Shown: one piece after another, positions 1 to 9,306 of the stretch | How positions within the stretch are numbered: the stretch's first letter is position 1 | How the letters are laid out: the number at the start of each line of letters is the position of its first letter | Source: CALAGB01 sp963789565 | GTDB taxonomy: Bacteria > Chloroflexota > Chloroflexia > Thermomicrobiales > Thermomicrobiaceae | Reading direction: 5' to 3' | Length of the DNA stretch: 64,000 nucleotides | Assembly: GCA_963789565.1 (NCBI GenBank) | Contig: CAWBKX010000002.1 | Span: 744,001 to 808,000 of the forward strand | Translations under genes and position numbers: made by a program | Notes under the pieces: generated by a model | Told to the model about the DNA's origin: nothing | What the model saw: only the letters and a program-made list of their open reading frames with translations | The model's database searches: none

Positions 1-655
1 TCATCTCGTCGACGAAGCGCTGACGCGGGTCCGCGGTCGACTGACTGGGGAGCTTCTCACCAACGTAGCGTGAAAGCGCCATGGCCGCATCACCACCAGA
101 GTTGAGAAGCATTCCGGCGAGCAGATCCCGCACAGAGACGACATCGCCAGCCAGTATTCCCATATGCGAGTAGACGGTCCAGTCGACCTGGTCATCTTGC
201 TGGATGGTAACGGTGTCGTCAGGGGAGACGTGCATCATCACCACGATCGCGGTGACGATTTTAGTGGTGCTGGCGGGAGCGAGGGGCGTGTCGGCGTTCA
301 GCGCGTAGAGCTCCGAGTCGTTGGATACGTCGACGGCGTAGGCGGCTTGAGCGCTGAGGAGGATTGGTGCCGGCGTTGCGGTGGAGACCGGTGTTGCCGC
401 GGGGGTCGATGGCACGGTCGTCACCGTGTTCGACGGGGCCGCCGCAAATCGGGCCGCGCTCGTTGGAGTGAAGATCGCCTTCGTTGCGTGAACGTTCGAG
501 TGCCATGGCAGCACGAAGGCGCAGGCGACGAGGGCTATAATCGCGAGTAACACGGATTCACGCCAGAGCCGACGGCGCTTGCGGTGCCTGCTCGCGGCCG
601 GACTTGTTTGCATCGACGCCGGTTGATTGCGTGCGTGTGGAGTCTTCTGGCTCAT
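1..655 (-). CDS. D-alanyl-D-alanine carboxypeptidase (S11 family), 3' part outside window
   Basis: The first 218 codons are inside the window and the C-terminus lies beyond position 1. Residues about 30-46 form one hydrophobic segment after an Arg/Lys-rich stretch, so it is a signal anchor or signal peptide. A Thr/Ala/Pro-rich linker follows. The penicillin-binding fold starts near residue 105. The active-site SxxK motif is PASTTK, with nucleophile Ser129 and Lys132. Family members trim the terminal D-Ala of peptidoglycan stem peptides outside the membrane. The second motif, normally SxN (often SGNDA), reads SGGDA at 186-190, so the usual Asn is Gly188. The KTG motif would lie outside the window. 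The ATG at 655-653 is the first good start, divergent from hisC. Confidence 0.85.
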   Translation of the reverse strand, partial: MSQKTPHARNQPASMQTSPAASRHRKRRRLWRESVLLAIIALVACAFVLPWHSNVHATKAIFTPTSAARFAAAPSNTVTTVPSTPAATPVSTATPAPILLSAQAAYAVDVSNDSELYALNADTPLAPASTTKIVTAIVVMMHVSPDDTVTIQQDDQVDWTVYSHMGILAGDVVSVRDLLAGMLLNSGGDAAMALSRYVGEKLPSQSTADPRQRFVDEM

Positions 656-740
656 CGTGGCGTTCGTGATAGTATGGCGGCGCCCAGTAGGGGATTCAGA
701 TCGGATTGCGATCCGTCGCTAGTCGAATAGGCAGGCATTC

Positions 741-1844
741 TTGGCGATCCCTAAAGTTCTTCGCAACATCATCCGTCCAACCGTACTCGATCTCGAAACG
801 TACACCCCATCTGACTCAATTGAGTCGGTTGCCGCGTCGCTCAATTGCTCAATTGACGACGTCATCAAGCTCGACACGAACGAGAACCCGTACGGAACCA
901 CGATTCGAGTTCAGGAGGCGCTTGCCAGTCTCGATCGTTACCATCGCTACCCTGACAACGACCAGCGGGTGGCACGAGAGCGAATATCTGAATACACGGG
1001 CGCTCCATTCGAGCGAATCATCATGGGAAATGGCGCCGACGAACTGATCGACCTTGTCCTATTGGCGACGATCGATCCTGGCGACGAGGTCATTATCCCG
1101 ATTCCTACGTTCGGAGTCTACGCACAGCGCCCTCCGCTCATGAATGGCGTCAGTCGACTGGTGGAGCGCAAACCCGACTTCGAGTTGGACCTTGATGCCA
1201 TCGACGCGGCCATAACCGACCGCACCAAAGTCATTTTCGTGACGTCACCCAACAATCCGACCGGCAACATGGTGACACAGCAGCAACTCGTTCATCTGCT
1301 CCATACCGGCATCCTGGTGGTGGTAGATGAGGCCTATTTCGAGTTCTCGACCAAGACCTTGCTTCCCTACACCACCGAGTTCGACAACATGGTTGTGCTT
1401 CGGACGTTCAGCAAGTGGTCGGGCCTGGCAGGTTTGCGTGTCGGATATGGCATTTTCCCGACGGCACTGGCGGAACAGATCTGGAAGGTCAAGCAACCGT
1501 TCAACGTAAGTGTCGCCGCACTCAAAGCCGTCGAAGCAGTGCTAGACGATGCCACGTACCTCCAGGAATCGGTGCGACGCATTCGCGTCGAGCGTGGTCG
1601 GCTCTACCGCTCACTCCGCAAGCTGAACTTTTTGCAGCCGTTTCCTTCGCATGGCAACTACATCCTGTGTCGCATCACTCGTGGCGACGCCCATGACGTC
1701 CGAAGGCGGCTGGCTCGGCGCGGAATCCTGGTGCGCCATTACGGCAGTCCCGATCTGCGCGATTACTTGCGCGTCACCGTGGGGAAACCGGAAGAGACCG
1801 ACGCGCTGCTCGCCGCGCTCTATGACATCGTGGAGGATCTCTGA
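741..1844 (+). CDS. hisC: Histidinol-phosphate aminotransferase
   Basis: A class I/II PLP aminotransferase of 367 aa, normal for HisC, that converts imidazole-acetol phosphate and glutamate to histidinol phosphate in histidine synthesis. Visible family marks are DTNENPYG near the N-terminus, YPDNDQ, GNGADELIDL, SPNNPTG, VDEAYFEF, and the PLP lysine in TFSKWSGLAGLRVGY. The start is TTG at 741; no upstream ATG fits. The stop overlaps the hisB start by one base (TGATG), so the two genes are translationally coupled. No other his genes are in the window, so the pathway is split across the genome. Confidence 0.93.
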   Translation: MAIPKVLRNIIRPTVLDLETYTPSDSIESVAASLNCSIDDVIKLDTNENPYGTTIRVQEALASLDRYHRYPDNDQRVARERISEYTGAPFERIIMGNGADELIDLVLLATIDPGDEVIIPIPTFGVYAQRPPLMNGVSRLVERKPDFELDLDAIDAAITDRTKVIFVTSPNNPTGNMVTQQQLVHLLHTGILVVVDEAYFEFSTKTLLPYTTEFDNMVVLRTFSKWSGLAGLRVGYGIFPTALAEQIWKVKQPFNVSVAALKAVEAVLDDATYLQESVRRIRVERGRLYRSLRKLNFLQPFPSHGNYILCRITRGDAHDVRRRLARRGILVRHYGSPDLRDYLRVTVGKPEETDALLAALYDIVEDL

Positions 1845-2446
1845 TGCCGACCGAGCGACGTGCCACCGTCCAACGCTCCACCAGCGAGACGACCGTCGAG
1901 CTGAGCCTCGATCTGGATGGCGACGGCAGTTCGTCGGTTGGCACGGGCCTCGGCGCGCTGGATCACTTCTTGACACTCTTCGCGCGACACAGTCAGTTCA
2001 CTCTCAACGTCTCAGCGACGGGCGATCTACACGTCGATCCACACCACACGACCGAGGACGTCGCGATCTGCCTCGGGCAGGCACTTCGTCACGCACTTGG
2101 CGATCGTCGTGGCATTCGCCGCATGTCCGATGTCGCGGTTCCCATGGATGAGGCGTTGGCGCACGTGGCCATCGATTGCTCGGGCCGAGGCTATTACGTT
2201 CAGCGAGCGCCGTTTGTGGGCAGTTCGGTCGGCCAAATCGACGTCGACCTCTTCCGCCACTTTTTCGAAACCTTCGCGTTCGAGGCCCGCATCAACCTGC
2301 ATATCGTGACGTTGTACGGCCAGAATGCCCATCACCAGGTCGAAGCGGTTTTCAAGGCGACAGCGAGAGCGTTGAGCGCGGCAGTATCGCTCGATCCGCG
2401 CGTTGGAGATCGGATCCCGTCCACCAAGGAACACATCGAAGTGTGA
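1844..2446 (+). CDS. hisB: Imidazoleglycerol-phosphate dehydratase
   Basis: A 200-aa single-function HisB that dehydrates imidazoleglycerol phosphate to imidazole-acetol phosphate, the substrate of the HisC encoded just upstream. Both metal-binding repeats of the family are present: HHTTEDVAICLG near residues 66-77 and NAHHQVEAVFKA near 162-173. The GLGALDHF segment (GxGFxDHML in many homologues) is also there. There is no phosphatase domain. A GGAGG at 1832-1836 inside the end of hisC is well spaced for the ATG at 1844. The gene is convergent with rph. Confidence 0.95.
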   Translation: MPTERRATVQRSTSETTVELSLDLDGDGSSSVGTGLGALDHFLTLFARHSQFTLNVSATGDLHVDPHHTTEDVAICLGQALRHALGDRRGIRRMSDVAVPMDEALAHVAIDCSGRGYYVQRAPFVGSSVGQIDVDLFRHFFETFAFEARINLHIVTLYGQNAHHQVEAVFKATARALSAAVSLDPRVGDRIPSTKEHIEV

Positions 2447-2457
2447 CTGGTGGATCG

Positions 2458-3198
2458 CTAGCTCTGCGCTAGACCCAGCGCGGCACGCTGGCGTTCAAAC
2501 AACCGCACGATCCCCTCATGCGCGAGTTCGATGAGCGCGTCCAGACGCTCGCGCGAAAAGGGCTTTCCCTCCGCTGTTCCCTGGACTTCGATGAACTCGC
2601 CTCGGTCGGTCATGACGACGTTGAAGTCGACATCGGCAACCGAATCCTCGGCGTATTCGAGGTCCAAACGTTCCTCACCGTAGACCATTCCGACGCTTAC
2701 CGCCGCGACCATTCCAGAGACCGGAATCGCTTTGACCCGCTCCGTGCGCAGCAGGACCTGTAGCGCCTGGTGGAGGGCAACATAGCTACCGGTGATCGCG
2801 GCGGTGCGGGTGCCACCGTCCGCACGCAGCACGTCGCAATCGATGATGATCATCCGCTCGCCGAGCGCTTCCAATTTGGTGACGGCGCGCAGCGAGCGCC
2901 CGATGAGCCGCTGAATCTCGTGTGTTCGGCCGGATGACAACGATCGCTCACGCGAGATGCGTTGCGGGGAGCTTCGCGGCAACATGCCGTACTCCGCAGT
3001 CACCCAGCCTTTGCCGGTATTCTGCAGAAAGCCAGGAACTCGCTCCTCGATGGTCGCCGTACACAGGACGTGCGTGTTCCCCGCGCTGATCAATGCCGAT
3101 CCCTCGGCGTAGGGAGCGAAACCAGGGACGATTTCGATCTCGCGAAGCTCGTTGTTCGATCGTCCAGCCGGACGTTTGCGGTTGAAAGTTGCAGCCAC
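2458..3198 (-). CDS. rph: Ribonuclease PH
   Basis: A phosphorolytic 3'-5' exoribonuclease that trims tRNA precursors. The 246-aa length is normal. The sequence carries the RNase PH hallmarks SSGRTHEIQRLIGRSLRAV and DCDVLRADGGTRTAAITGSYVAL, and begins RKRPAGRSNNELR. It lies 5 nt downstream of rarA on the same strand, so it is the last gene of the minus-strand group that begins with the membrane protein near 5.6 kb. Confidence 0.95.
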   Translation of the reverse strand: MAATFNRKRPAGRSNNELREIEIVPGFAPYAEGSALISAGNTHVLCTATIEERVPGFLQNTGKGWVTAEYGMLPRSSPQRISRERSLSSGRTHEIQRLIGRSLRAVTKLEALGERMIIIDCDVLRADGGTRTAAITGSYVALHQALQVLLRTERVKAIPVSGMVAAVSVGMVYGEERLDLEYAEDSVADVDFNVVMTDRGEFIEVQGTAEGKPFSRERLDALIELAHEGIVRLFERQRAALGLAQS

Positions 3199-3203
3199 GT
3201 AGG

Positions 3204-4553
3204 TCAGGACCCTTCCTCATCAGCATCGTCGTCGCGCTTGCGCCGCGTCAGCACTTTCTTCCAGTATGCCAGTCGCGCACGGATCTCACGTTCGAACCCA
3301 CGCTCAACCGGTTCGTAGTAGATGCGCCCGATCAAGTTGTCAGGGAGATGCTGCTGCTCGACGATGGCATCTTCGAAATCATGCGCATAGCGATAGCGCT
3401 CGCCATATCCGAGGTCCTTCATCAGTTGGGTTGGCGCGTTGCGCAGGTGGATCGGAATTGGATCGTTGCGAGACTTGTCCACGTCGTCACGTGCCTTGCC
3501 ATACGCCGTATAGATCGAGTTGCTCTTGGGCGCCGTCGCCAGATAGACCGCGGCTTCCGCCAGCGCCAGGGCCCCCTCCGGCATACCGAGAAAATGCACG
3601 GCCTGTTGCGCAGCCATGGTAACTACCAACGCCTGAGGGTCCGCCAGACCAACGTCTTCGGAAGCGGCACGGACCAACCGACGTGCCACGTAGAGCGGAT
3701 CGTCGCCTCGCTCGAGCATCCTGGCCAGCCAATAGAGGGACGCGTCGGGGTCTGATCCCCGAATCGACTTGTGCAGCGCCGAAATCGTGTCGAAGTGGGC
3801 GTCTCCGGCCCGATCGTATGATCCGGCGCGTTGAGAGGTCGCTTCGAGTACTTGCTCGCGGCCGATGACCTTATTGACCGCGCCAACCGAAGCTAGTTCA
3901 AGCGTGTTCAACGCGAATCGTGCATCGCCATTGGACAGGTTCACCAACAGGTCGAGCGCCTCGTCGTCGAGTTTCAGTTGCTCGGCGCCGAGCCCGCGTT
4001 CGATATCTACCAACGAACGCTCTATGACGATGCGGATGGCGTCGTCGCCCAATGCATGCAGCACGATGACGCGTGATCGAGACAGCAGCGGCGAATTGAC
4101 CTCAAAGGAAGGATTTTCAGTCGTGGCACCAATCATCGTGACGGTGCCGTCTTCCACGTGGGGCAAGATGGCGTCCTGCTGCGCGCGATTGAAGCGGTGG
4201 ATTTCGTCGATGAACAGGATCGTGCGCGCTCCGTGCATGCCGAGACGGTCCTTGGCGTCCTTCACCTCTCGCCGGAGATCAGCGACGCCAGCCATCACCG
4301 CCGACATTTGCACGAAATGCGATTTGGTTACCCCGGCCACCACGCGAGCGAGGGTGGTCTTGCCACTTCCTGGCGGCCCCCACAGGATCAGCGAACTGAG
4401 GCGGTCTTGCTCGATCGCCTGCCGAAGCAGCGTTCCTGGACCGACGATCGCTTCCTGACCGACCAACTCGTCGAGCGTGCGCGGACGCATGCGGTCGGCC
4501 AGAGGTGCACGTTTGCGCAGCAATTCCTGACGACGTGCGTCAAACAGGTCCAC
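3204..4553 (-). CDS. rarA: Replication-associated recombination protein A (AAA+ ATPase)
   Basis: A 449-aa RarA/MgsA-family AAA+ protein that acts at stalled replication forks, related to clamp loaders. Walker A is GPPGSGKTT at residues 59-67, Walker B is LFIDEIHRFN, and sensor 1 is IGATTENPSFEVN. The C-terminal half has the MgsA/WHIP-type tetramerisation segment with SDPDASLYWLARML-like and RNDPIPIHLRNAPT elements. The N-terminus MDLFDARRQELLRKRAPLADRMRP is typical. It sits between a small coiled-coil gene and rph, in one probable operon. Confidence 0.94.
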   Translation of the reverse strand: MDLFDARRQELLRKRAPLADRMRPRTLDELVGQEAIVGPGTLLRQAIEQDRLSSLILWGPPGSGKTTLARVVAGVTKSHFVQMSAVMAGVADLRREVKDAKDRLGMHGARTILFIDEIHRFNRAQQDAILPHVEDGTVTMIGATTENPSFEVNSPLLSRSRVIVLHALGDDAIRIVIERSLVDIERGLGAEQLKLDDEALDLLVNLSNGDARFALNTLELASVGAVNKVIGREQVLEATSQRAGSYDRAGDAHFDTISALHKSIRGSDPDASLYWLARMLERGDDPLYVARRLVRAASEDVGLADPQALVVTMAAQQAVHFLGMPEGALALAEAAVYLATAPKSNSIYTAYGKARDDVDKSRNDPIPIHLRNAPTQLMKDLGYGERYRYAHDFEDAIVEQQHLPDNLIGRIYYEPVERGFEREIRARLAYWKKVLTRRKRDDDADEEGS

Positions 4554-4561
4554 GCAGCCCG

Positions 4562-4768
4562 CTAGCTCTCGGGGTCCGAGTGATCGGAGCCGTCGTTGTC
4601 CTCTTCGAGCGCTTCAACTTCGCGACTCACCGACTCGATTCGCTCGCCAATCTCATCGATCGTTCGCAGTCCAAGCTCGTCAAGCTCCTCTTTCAGCTCC
4701 TCGAGTCGATCGAGTTGCATCAAGAGGTGATGCAAATTGGTCTCTTTGTCCTGAGCCTTGATGGGCAT
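4562..4768 (-). CDS. Small coiled-coil protein of unknown function
   Basis: A 68-aa acidic protein. Residues about 12-56 are rich in Leu, Glu and Arg in a heptad-like pattern, predicting one helix or coiled coil, followed by an Asp/Glu/Ser tail. It is 8 nt upstream of rarA and 7 nt downstream of the membrane-protein gene on the same strand, which supports it as a real gene. Its size recalls XseB, the small subunit of exonuclease VII, but I do not see the FEExxxxLExIV signature of that family, so I do not assign it. Confidence 0.6.
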   Translation of the reverse strand: MPIKAQDKETNLHHLLMQLDRLEELKEELDELGLRTIDEIGERIESVSREVEALEEDNDGSDHSDPES

Positions 4769-4775
4769 GTGTGAC

Positions 4776-5633
4776 CTATCCGAACAGCGAATACATGACG
4801 ATTCCGAAAGCCACCATGCTGACTCCGCCGTACTCGAGTACGTCCCGCGTCTTCGCTCCCTCGCGCACCTGGCTCAAAATCAGTCCCGCCGAGAGGTAGA
4901 AGAAGACGAGGAGCGCGGCGCCGCCAGTCCATCCGGTCGCCTTCCAGTAATTCAACACCCAGGTGATCTGACCCAGCATGACGCCGCCAACGATCCCATA
5001 GACCAGTCGCCGGCCGAAAAGCTCGTCCTCACCCTCTGTCAGCTGCACCAACAGGAGGACCGTGACGATGAGGACCGCGGTCGCTGAAAAGATGCTGCGC
5101 ACTTTGTTGATGTAGATCATCGAAAGAGCGAAGAACGCCACCACGTGGATCAGAATCGTGTACGCACCACGCGCGCGACCGCGCGTCCATTCGTTCGGGT
5201 CGAAGAGGTGTCTTCGCACGACCGTGCTGGCTGTCACGAGGAAGAAGAATCCCAACGCGACGCAGACGATGGCGGCTTGTGAATGATAGATGGCCAGCAG
5301 CATCACCGCGGTGATGGTCGAGACAATTGGAATGACCCAGGCAGTCGGAAGCTCTGAAATTGGCTCGTATCGAACGCCTCGCTCCGCCGCGGTGGCCATG
5401 GCGTACGCGGCGTCGCGGTCGAGAACCTGAAACAAAATGGCTGCAAATCCAGCGAAAAGGAGCCCAATAACCCAGTACGAGCGACCGGTCGCATCGAACA
5501 GCGGCACTGTTCCAGGACCGATGTGGACGTGCCTGGCCCACAGCCCCAATGGGACGAGCCCGACCGCTACGACGAGGCTAGCCAGCACCGATCGCACGTA
5601 CGCGGCTCGATCATCCAACATCATGCGCTGCAT
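4776..5633 (-). CDS. Polytopic membrane protein of unknown function
   Basis: A 285-aa protein with about nine hydrophobic segments spread over its length and short charged loops. There is no recognisable catalytic or transport motif. A longer cytoplasmic-looking loop (about residues 70-90, DAAYAMATAAERGVRYEP) separates segments 2 and 3, and another charged loop (VVRRHLFDPNEWTRGRAR) separates segments 4 and 5. It is the first gene of a tight minus-strand group that continues with the coiled-coil gene, rarA and rph. An AGAGGG lies just before the ATG at 5633. I do not recognise the family. Confidence 0.7.
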   Translation of the reverse strand: MQRMMLDDRAAYVRSVLASLVVAVGLVPLGLWARHVHIGPGTVPLFDATGRSYWVIGLLFAGFAAILFQVLDRDAAYAMATAAERGVRYEPISELPTAWVIPIVSTITAVMLLAIYHSQAAIVCVALGFFFLVTASTVVRRHLFDPNEWTRGRARGAYTILIHVVAFFALSMIYINKVRSIFSATAVLIVTVLLLVQLTEGEDELFGRRLVYGIVGGVMLGQITWVLNYWKATGWTGGAALLVFFYLSAGLILSQVREGAKTRDVLEYGGVSMVAFGIVMYSLFG

Positions 5634-5923
5634 TCGCCCTCTTTACGATGCTACCGAATGTCACGCGAATCGTAACGTACGGGTTTTGCGCGTGCCAGCG
5701 TCCGGCATGGCAACGTCATTGCGAGATGGTTCTGCGTGGCCGACCGGGTCTGGCCAGCTTGCTCGGTCACAAAACGTTGGTACGAACGCGTAAGAGTCGC
5801 GCAACGATGCGTTGCAATGTCGTCCCGGAATCACCAACCAAATTCGTTCACCGGGGCGCGAACGTAACTGACATCGATCTCGCGGGACTCGATCGCATCG
5901 CAAATAGTCTTTGGGAGTTACTC

Positions 5924-6835
5924 ATGAACAAGCGACGACTTGGGCTCTTAGGAGCCTTCATAAGTCTCGTCTTCGTTCTCGCGGCCTGTTCCACGTCGGC
6001 TGGCACCGCGACGACGTCGACCGGGTCTTCAACCGGCAATAATCAGGCTACGAGTACATCAACTTCAAACGGGACGACAAACGCGAATGGTACGCCGATC
6101 GTCGGAGATACAGGCTCCGGCTTCGGCACGCCGATGGCCTCACCATCGACGACAAGCGGGCAGACGGTCAATCTTACGACGGCGTTCAGCAATCTGAAGA
6201 GCCAGAATTCGTACGTGATGACCGCCAAGTTGTCGAACCTGCAGGGCTCGATTGCCAGCATTCCGGGCGTTACCGAGCAATCGACGATCAAGATCGAGCG
6301 ATCAGGTAACGATCAGCATCTCACCATCACGTCTAACGATGGGAATATCGTCTTCCAGGTGTGGCAGGTGGGCGACCAGGTTTGGGCCGACATCGGCTCC
6401 GGTCCGGTGAAGGTGTCACAGAGCAATTCCATGGTGGCGCAGTTCCTTGCCATGGTGAGCGCCGATCAGCAGATCGTGAACTCCCTGGAGTCGCAGGACG
6501 CGAGCTACCAGGCGAGCGGCACGGATACGGTGAATGGAACCCAGGCCAACGTCGAGACGGCGCAATATCAAATGACACAAGCTAACAACCAGTCGATGTT
6601 CTTCTCGAGCAACGGCGACGCCAATGTCAACGCCAAGATCTGGGTGGCGCAAGATGGCGCATATCTGTTGAAGGGTGACTTCACCATCAGCGCGAACGGC
6701 AACGCCTCATCACCAGCCGGCAGCGCGATGATGGGGACGCCCATGAGCAGCACGCCGAGCGCAAGCGGCAGCGCCGAAGTGACGCTCAACGTCACGCAAG
6801 TCGGCCAGGTGCAATCGATCCAGCCGCCGTCCTAA
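5924..6835 (+). CDS. Lipoprotein, possibly LppX/LprG- or LolA-like
   Basis: A 303-aa secreted lipoprotein. The N-terminus has two Arg, a hydrophobic stretch and a lipobox ending LAAC with Cys22. A low-complexity Ser/Thr/Gly/Asn linker (about residues 23-80) leads to a beta-rich domain with alternating hydrophobic strands (SYVMTAKLSNLQG, QVWQVGDQVWADIG, KIWVAQDGAYLLKGDF). The size and strand pattern resemble the LppX/LprAFG or LolA lipid-binding folds, but this is only a pattern guess. I prefer the ATG at 5924, preceded by GGGAG at 5913-5917, over longer readings in the same frame that start upstream of the signal peptide. It stands alone, convergent with tsaC. Confidence 0.75.
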   Translation: MNKRRLGLLGAFISLVFVLAACSTSAGTATTSTGSSTGNNQATSTSTSNGTTNANGTPIVGDTGSGFGTPMASPSTTSGQTVNLTTAFSNLKSQNSYVMTAKLSNLQGSIASIPGVTEQSTIKIERSGNDQHLTITSNDGNIVFQVWQVGDQVWADIGSGPVKVSQSNSMVAQFLAMVSADQQIVNSLESQDASYQASGTDTVNGTQANVETAQYQMTQANNQSMFFSSNGDANVNAKIWVAQDGAYLLKGDFTISANGNASSPAGSAMMGTPMSSTPSASGSAEVTLNVTQVGQVQSIQPPS

Positions 6836-6841
6836 ACCGGA

Positions 6842-7480
6842 CTATCGACCATTGAAGACTGGCGCGATCTCGTCGAGCGGGATCGCGCCTTCTCGTAGCA
6901 CCTTCAGCGTGTCACCCTCGATGGAGATGACCGTAGAACTGGTCCCGCCCGGAGACTCTCCGCCGTCCACGATGACTGTGGCGCGTTGACCAAGCGCATT
7001 GAACGCGTCTCTGGCGTTGGTCGCGGCCGGTTCACCGGATCGATTCGCACTCGTGACGGCCAACGCACCGCCGGCCTGTTCGATGAGTTGGAGCGCAAAA
7101 GGATGATCGGGCATACGCAACCCGACGCGACCTGTCTCCCCTACGATCTCCTTTGGCAGCCAAGCAACGGCGTCCAACACGACGGTCAGCCCGCCAGGCC
7201 AGAAAGACCGTGCGACCCGCTCCGCGCGCACATCGAAATTGATCGCCAGGCGTGAGAGTTGAACGACGTCGGAAATCAAGACGGGGATGGGCTTGTCGAG
7301 CGGACGTCCCTTGGCGACGTAGAGATTGGCGACGGCCACCGGACGACCGACAGCGGCGCCGATGCCATAGACGGTGTCGGTGGGGAATACCACCAACTCG
7401 CCCTTGCTGAGCGCCTCCGAGGCCAGCTTGAGCGCCCGCGAGTCATGAGCGGCGATCAGTCTGGCGCGGGGTTCACTCAC
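6842..7480 (-). CDS. tsaC: Threonylcarbamoyl-AMP synthase (Sua5/YwlC/TsaC family)
   Basis: A 212-aa YrdC-type enzyme that makes threonylcarbamoyl-AMP from threonine, bicarbonate and ATP for the t6A37 modification of tRNAs. Motifs include GELVVFPTDTVYGIGA, KGRPLDKPIPVLI, FWPGGLTVVLDA, GRVGLRMPDHPFA and the SANRSGEPA loop. It is the short TsaC form without the Sua5 C-terminal domain. I place the start at GTG 7480-7478, overlapping the uvrC stop by four bases (GTGA). The longer in-frame reading runs into uvrC and lacks similarity. Translational coupling to uvrC is likely. Confidence 0.9.
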   Translation of the reverse strand: MSEPRARLIAAHDSRALKLASEALSKGELVVFPTDTVYGIGAAVGRPVAVANLYVAKGRPLDKPIPVLISDVVQLSRLAINFDVRAERVARSFWPGGLTVVLDAVAWLPKEIVGETGRVGLRMPDHPFALQLIEQAGGALAVTSANRSGEPAATNARDAFNALGQRATVIVDGGESPGGTSSTVISIEGDTLKVLREGAIPLDEIAPVFNGR

Positions 7481-9306
7481 GAGGCTTCGAGCTCGGTCTT
7501 GATATGCTGCGCGAGCGCGGGTCCGATCCCCTCCACCCCACACAGCTCGTCGATCGAGGCTTCGCGGATGCGTTTAAGTGAACCGAATGTCTTCAACAGC
7601 GCCTTTTTGCGTCGCGGCCCAACGCCCGAGAGCTCGTCTAGGGCTGAGCGGAATTCCGTCTTGGTGCGACGTTGCCGGTGAAAAGTGACGGCAAAGCGAT
7701 GGGCTTCGTCTCGGATGCGCTGCACAAGGAAGAGTGCCTGCGCATCACGCGGCAGGATGACTGGATCCCTGCGTCCAGGCATGAAGATCTCTTCGTTTTC
7801 TTTGGCCAATCCAACAATCGGGACGTCGACTTCGAGTTCTCGCAACGTTTCGAGAGCGGCACTGAGCTGCCCCTTGCCTCCGTCGACGATCACTAGATCG
7901 GGCATGGTGCGCCAGTCCTCGGTCACGTCCTCACGCGCGGCGCGCCGGAAGCGTCGACCTACCGCCTCCTGCATCATGGCGAAGTCGTTCGGACCCTCAA
8001 CGGTCTTGATCTTGAAGCGGCGATAGTCACTCTTCTTGGGCTTGCCATCCTCGAAAACCACCATACTGGCAACCGGATTGGTGCCCTGGAGGTTTGAGAT
8101 GTCGAAGCACTCGATGCGTCTCGGCATGCCTTCAAGACCCAGTGCGTCCGCCAATTCGCTCATCGCGGCAGTCATGCGCTGCTGATCGTTGAGCCAGCGC
8201 AGCCGGCTCTGCTCAAGGTTCTCCTCGGCGCTCTTCGACACCATCTCAACCAGGTGCTTGCGCTCGCCGCGTTGTGGAATGGTGACGGTGACCGGTCCAT
8301 CACGTCGCACGGCAAGCCACTCCTGCACCATGTCCTGGTCCTCGATCGGCACTTGCAATACGATCTCGCGCGGCACGAGCGCCGCGTGCTCGTAGAACTG
8401 CGTCACAAACGACGAGAGGATCGAAGCGGGTGTATCGTCGACGCGCACGCCGCGCAGCATGAACGGCTCGGACCCGATGATCTTGCCGTTGCGTACGAAG
8501 GCGACCTGCACTCCCGCGTCCCCTCCAGCTCCCTTCGCCAGCGCCAGAACGTCGAACGTTTTGCCCTTGCCGGAGACAATCTTCTGATGTTCGAGAACGT
8601 GCTCGATGGCTTTGATCTCGTCGCGCAGATTGGCCGCGTGTTCGAAATCAAGATTTTCGGCGGCTCGCTCCATCTGTCGATGCATCTCGGGGAGAAGCTC
8701 TTCGCCGCGTCCTTCCAGAAACATCGTCACGTTCTCGACGATACGGCCGTATTCCTCCTGATCGACGGCCGAAATGCACGGACCGGCACAGCGACCAATG
8801 TGGAAGTAGAGGCACGGCCGCGGAGCGTCGCCGGTAATCTCGATGTCGCACAAGCGATACGGGAAGAGACGTTTGAGCAGTGACAATGTTCGATGAACGG
8901 ATCCGGCGCTGGTGAAGGGACCAAAGTAGCGGCTGCCGTCGCGGACGACGTTTCGCGTGCTGATGACACGCGGGAACGGCTCGTTTGTGATCCGTATGAA
9001 TGGATAGCTTTTGTCGTCCCGCAGCATGATGTTGTACTTGGGCTTGTAGCGCTTGATCAGCTCGTTTTCGAGAATGAGCGCTTCGGAAGCGGTGTCGGTG
9101 CGGATGACGTCGAAATCGGCGATGTCGTGGACCAACTCGATTGTCTTACCGTCTTTGCCCCGCATCGAGCCGAAATAGGAGCGCACACGATTACGCAGGG
9201 AAACTGCTTTCCCGACGTAGATCACGTCACCCTTGTCATTCTTCATGAGATAGACGCCGGGATCGGACGCCAGAGCACCCAACCGGCTTTTGATCGACTG
9301 GTTCAT
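7477..9306 (-). CDS. uvrC: Excinuclease ABC subunit C
   Basis: The dual-incision nuclease subunit of UvrABC nucleotide excision repair, 609 aa. It has the N-terminal GIY-YIG domain (DPGVYLMKNDKGDVIYVGKAV), the RCAGPC segment, a UVR motif around residues 200-240, the RNase H-like C-terminal nuclease (IECFDISNLQGTNPVASMVVFEDGKPKKSDYR) and paired helix-hairpin-helix motifs at the C-terminus. The ATG at 9306 has no Shine-Dalgarno. A -10-like TAAAAT (minus strand, 9318-9313) lies 7 nt before it, so the transcript may be leaderless. tsaC follows with a 4-nt overlap. Confidence 0.96.
   Translation of the reverse strand: MNQSIKSRLGALASDPGVYLMKNDKGDVIYVGKAVSLRNRVRSYFGSMRGKDGKTIELVHDIADFDVIRTDTASEALILENELIKRYKPKYNIMLRDDKSYPFIRITNEPFPRVISTRNVVRDGSRYFGPFTSAGSVHRTLSLLKRLFPYRLCDIEITGDAPRPCLYFHIGRCAGPCISAVDQEEYGRIVENVTMFLEGRGEELLPEMHRQMERAAENLDFEHAANLRDEIKAIEHVLEHQKIVSGKGKTFDVLALAKGAGGDAGVQVAFVRNGKIIGSEPFMLRGVRVDDTPASILSSFVTQFYEHAALVPREIVLQVPIEDQDMVQEWLAVRRDGPVTVTIPQRGERKHLVEMVSKSAEENLEQSRLRWLNDQQRMTAAMSELADALGLEGMPRRIECFDISNLQGTNPVASMVVFEDGKPKKSDYRRFKIKTVEGPNDFAMMQEAVGRRFRRAAREDVTEDWRTMPDLVIVDGGKGQLSAALETLRELEVDVPIVGLAKENEEIFMPGRRDPVILPRDAQALFLVQRIRDEAHRFAVTFHRQRRTKTEFRSALDELSGVGPRRKKALLKTFGSLKRIREASIDELCGVEGIGPALAQHIKTELEAS

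Noticed and set aside
4562..4768. Assignment of the 68-aa protein as exonuclease VII small subunit
   Set aside because: Size fits but the conserved XseB motif and an adjacent xseA are missing.
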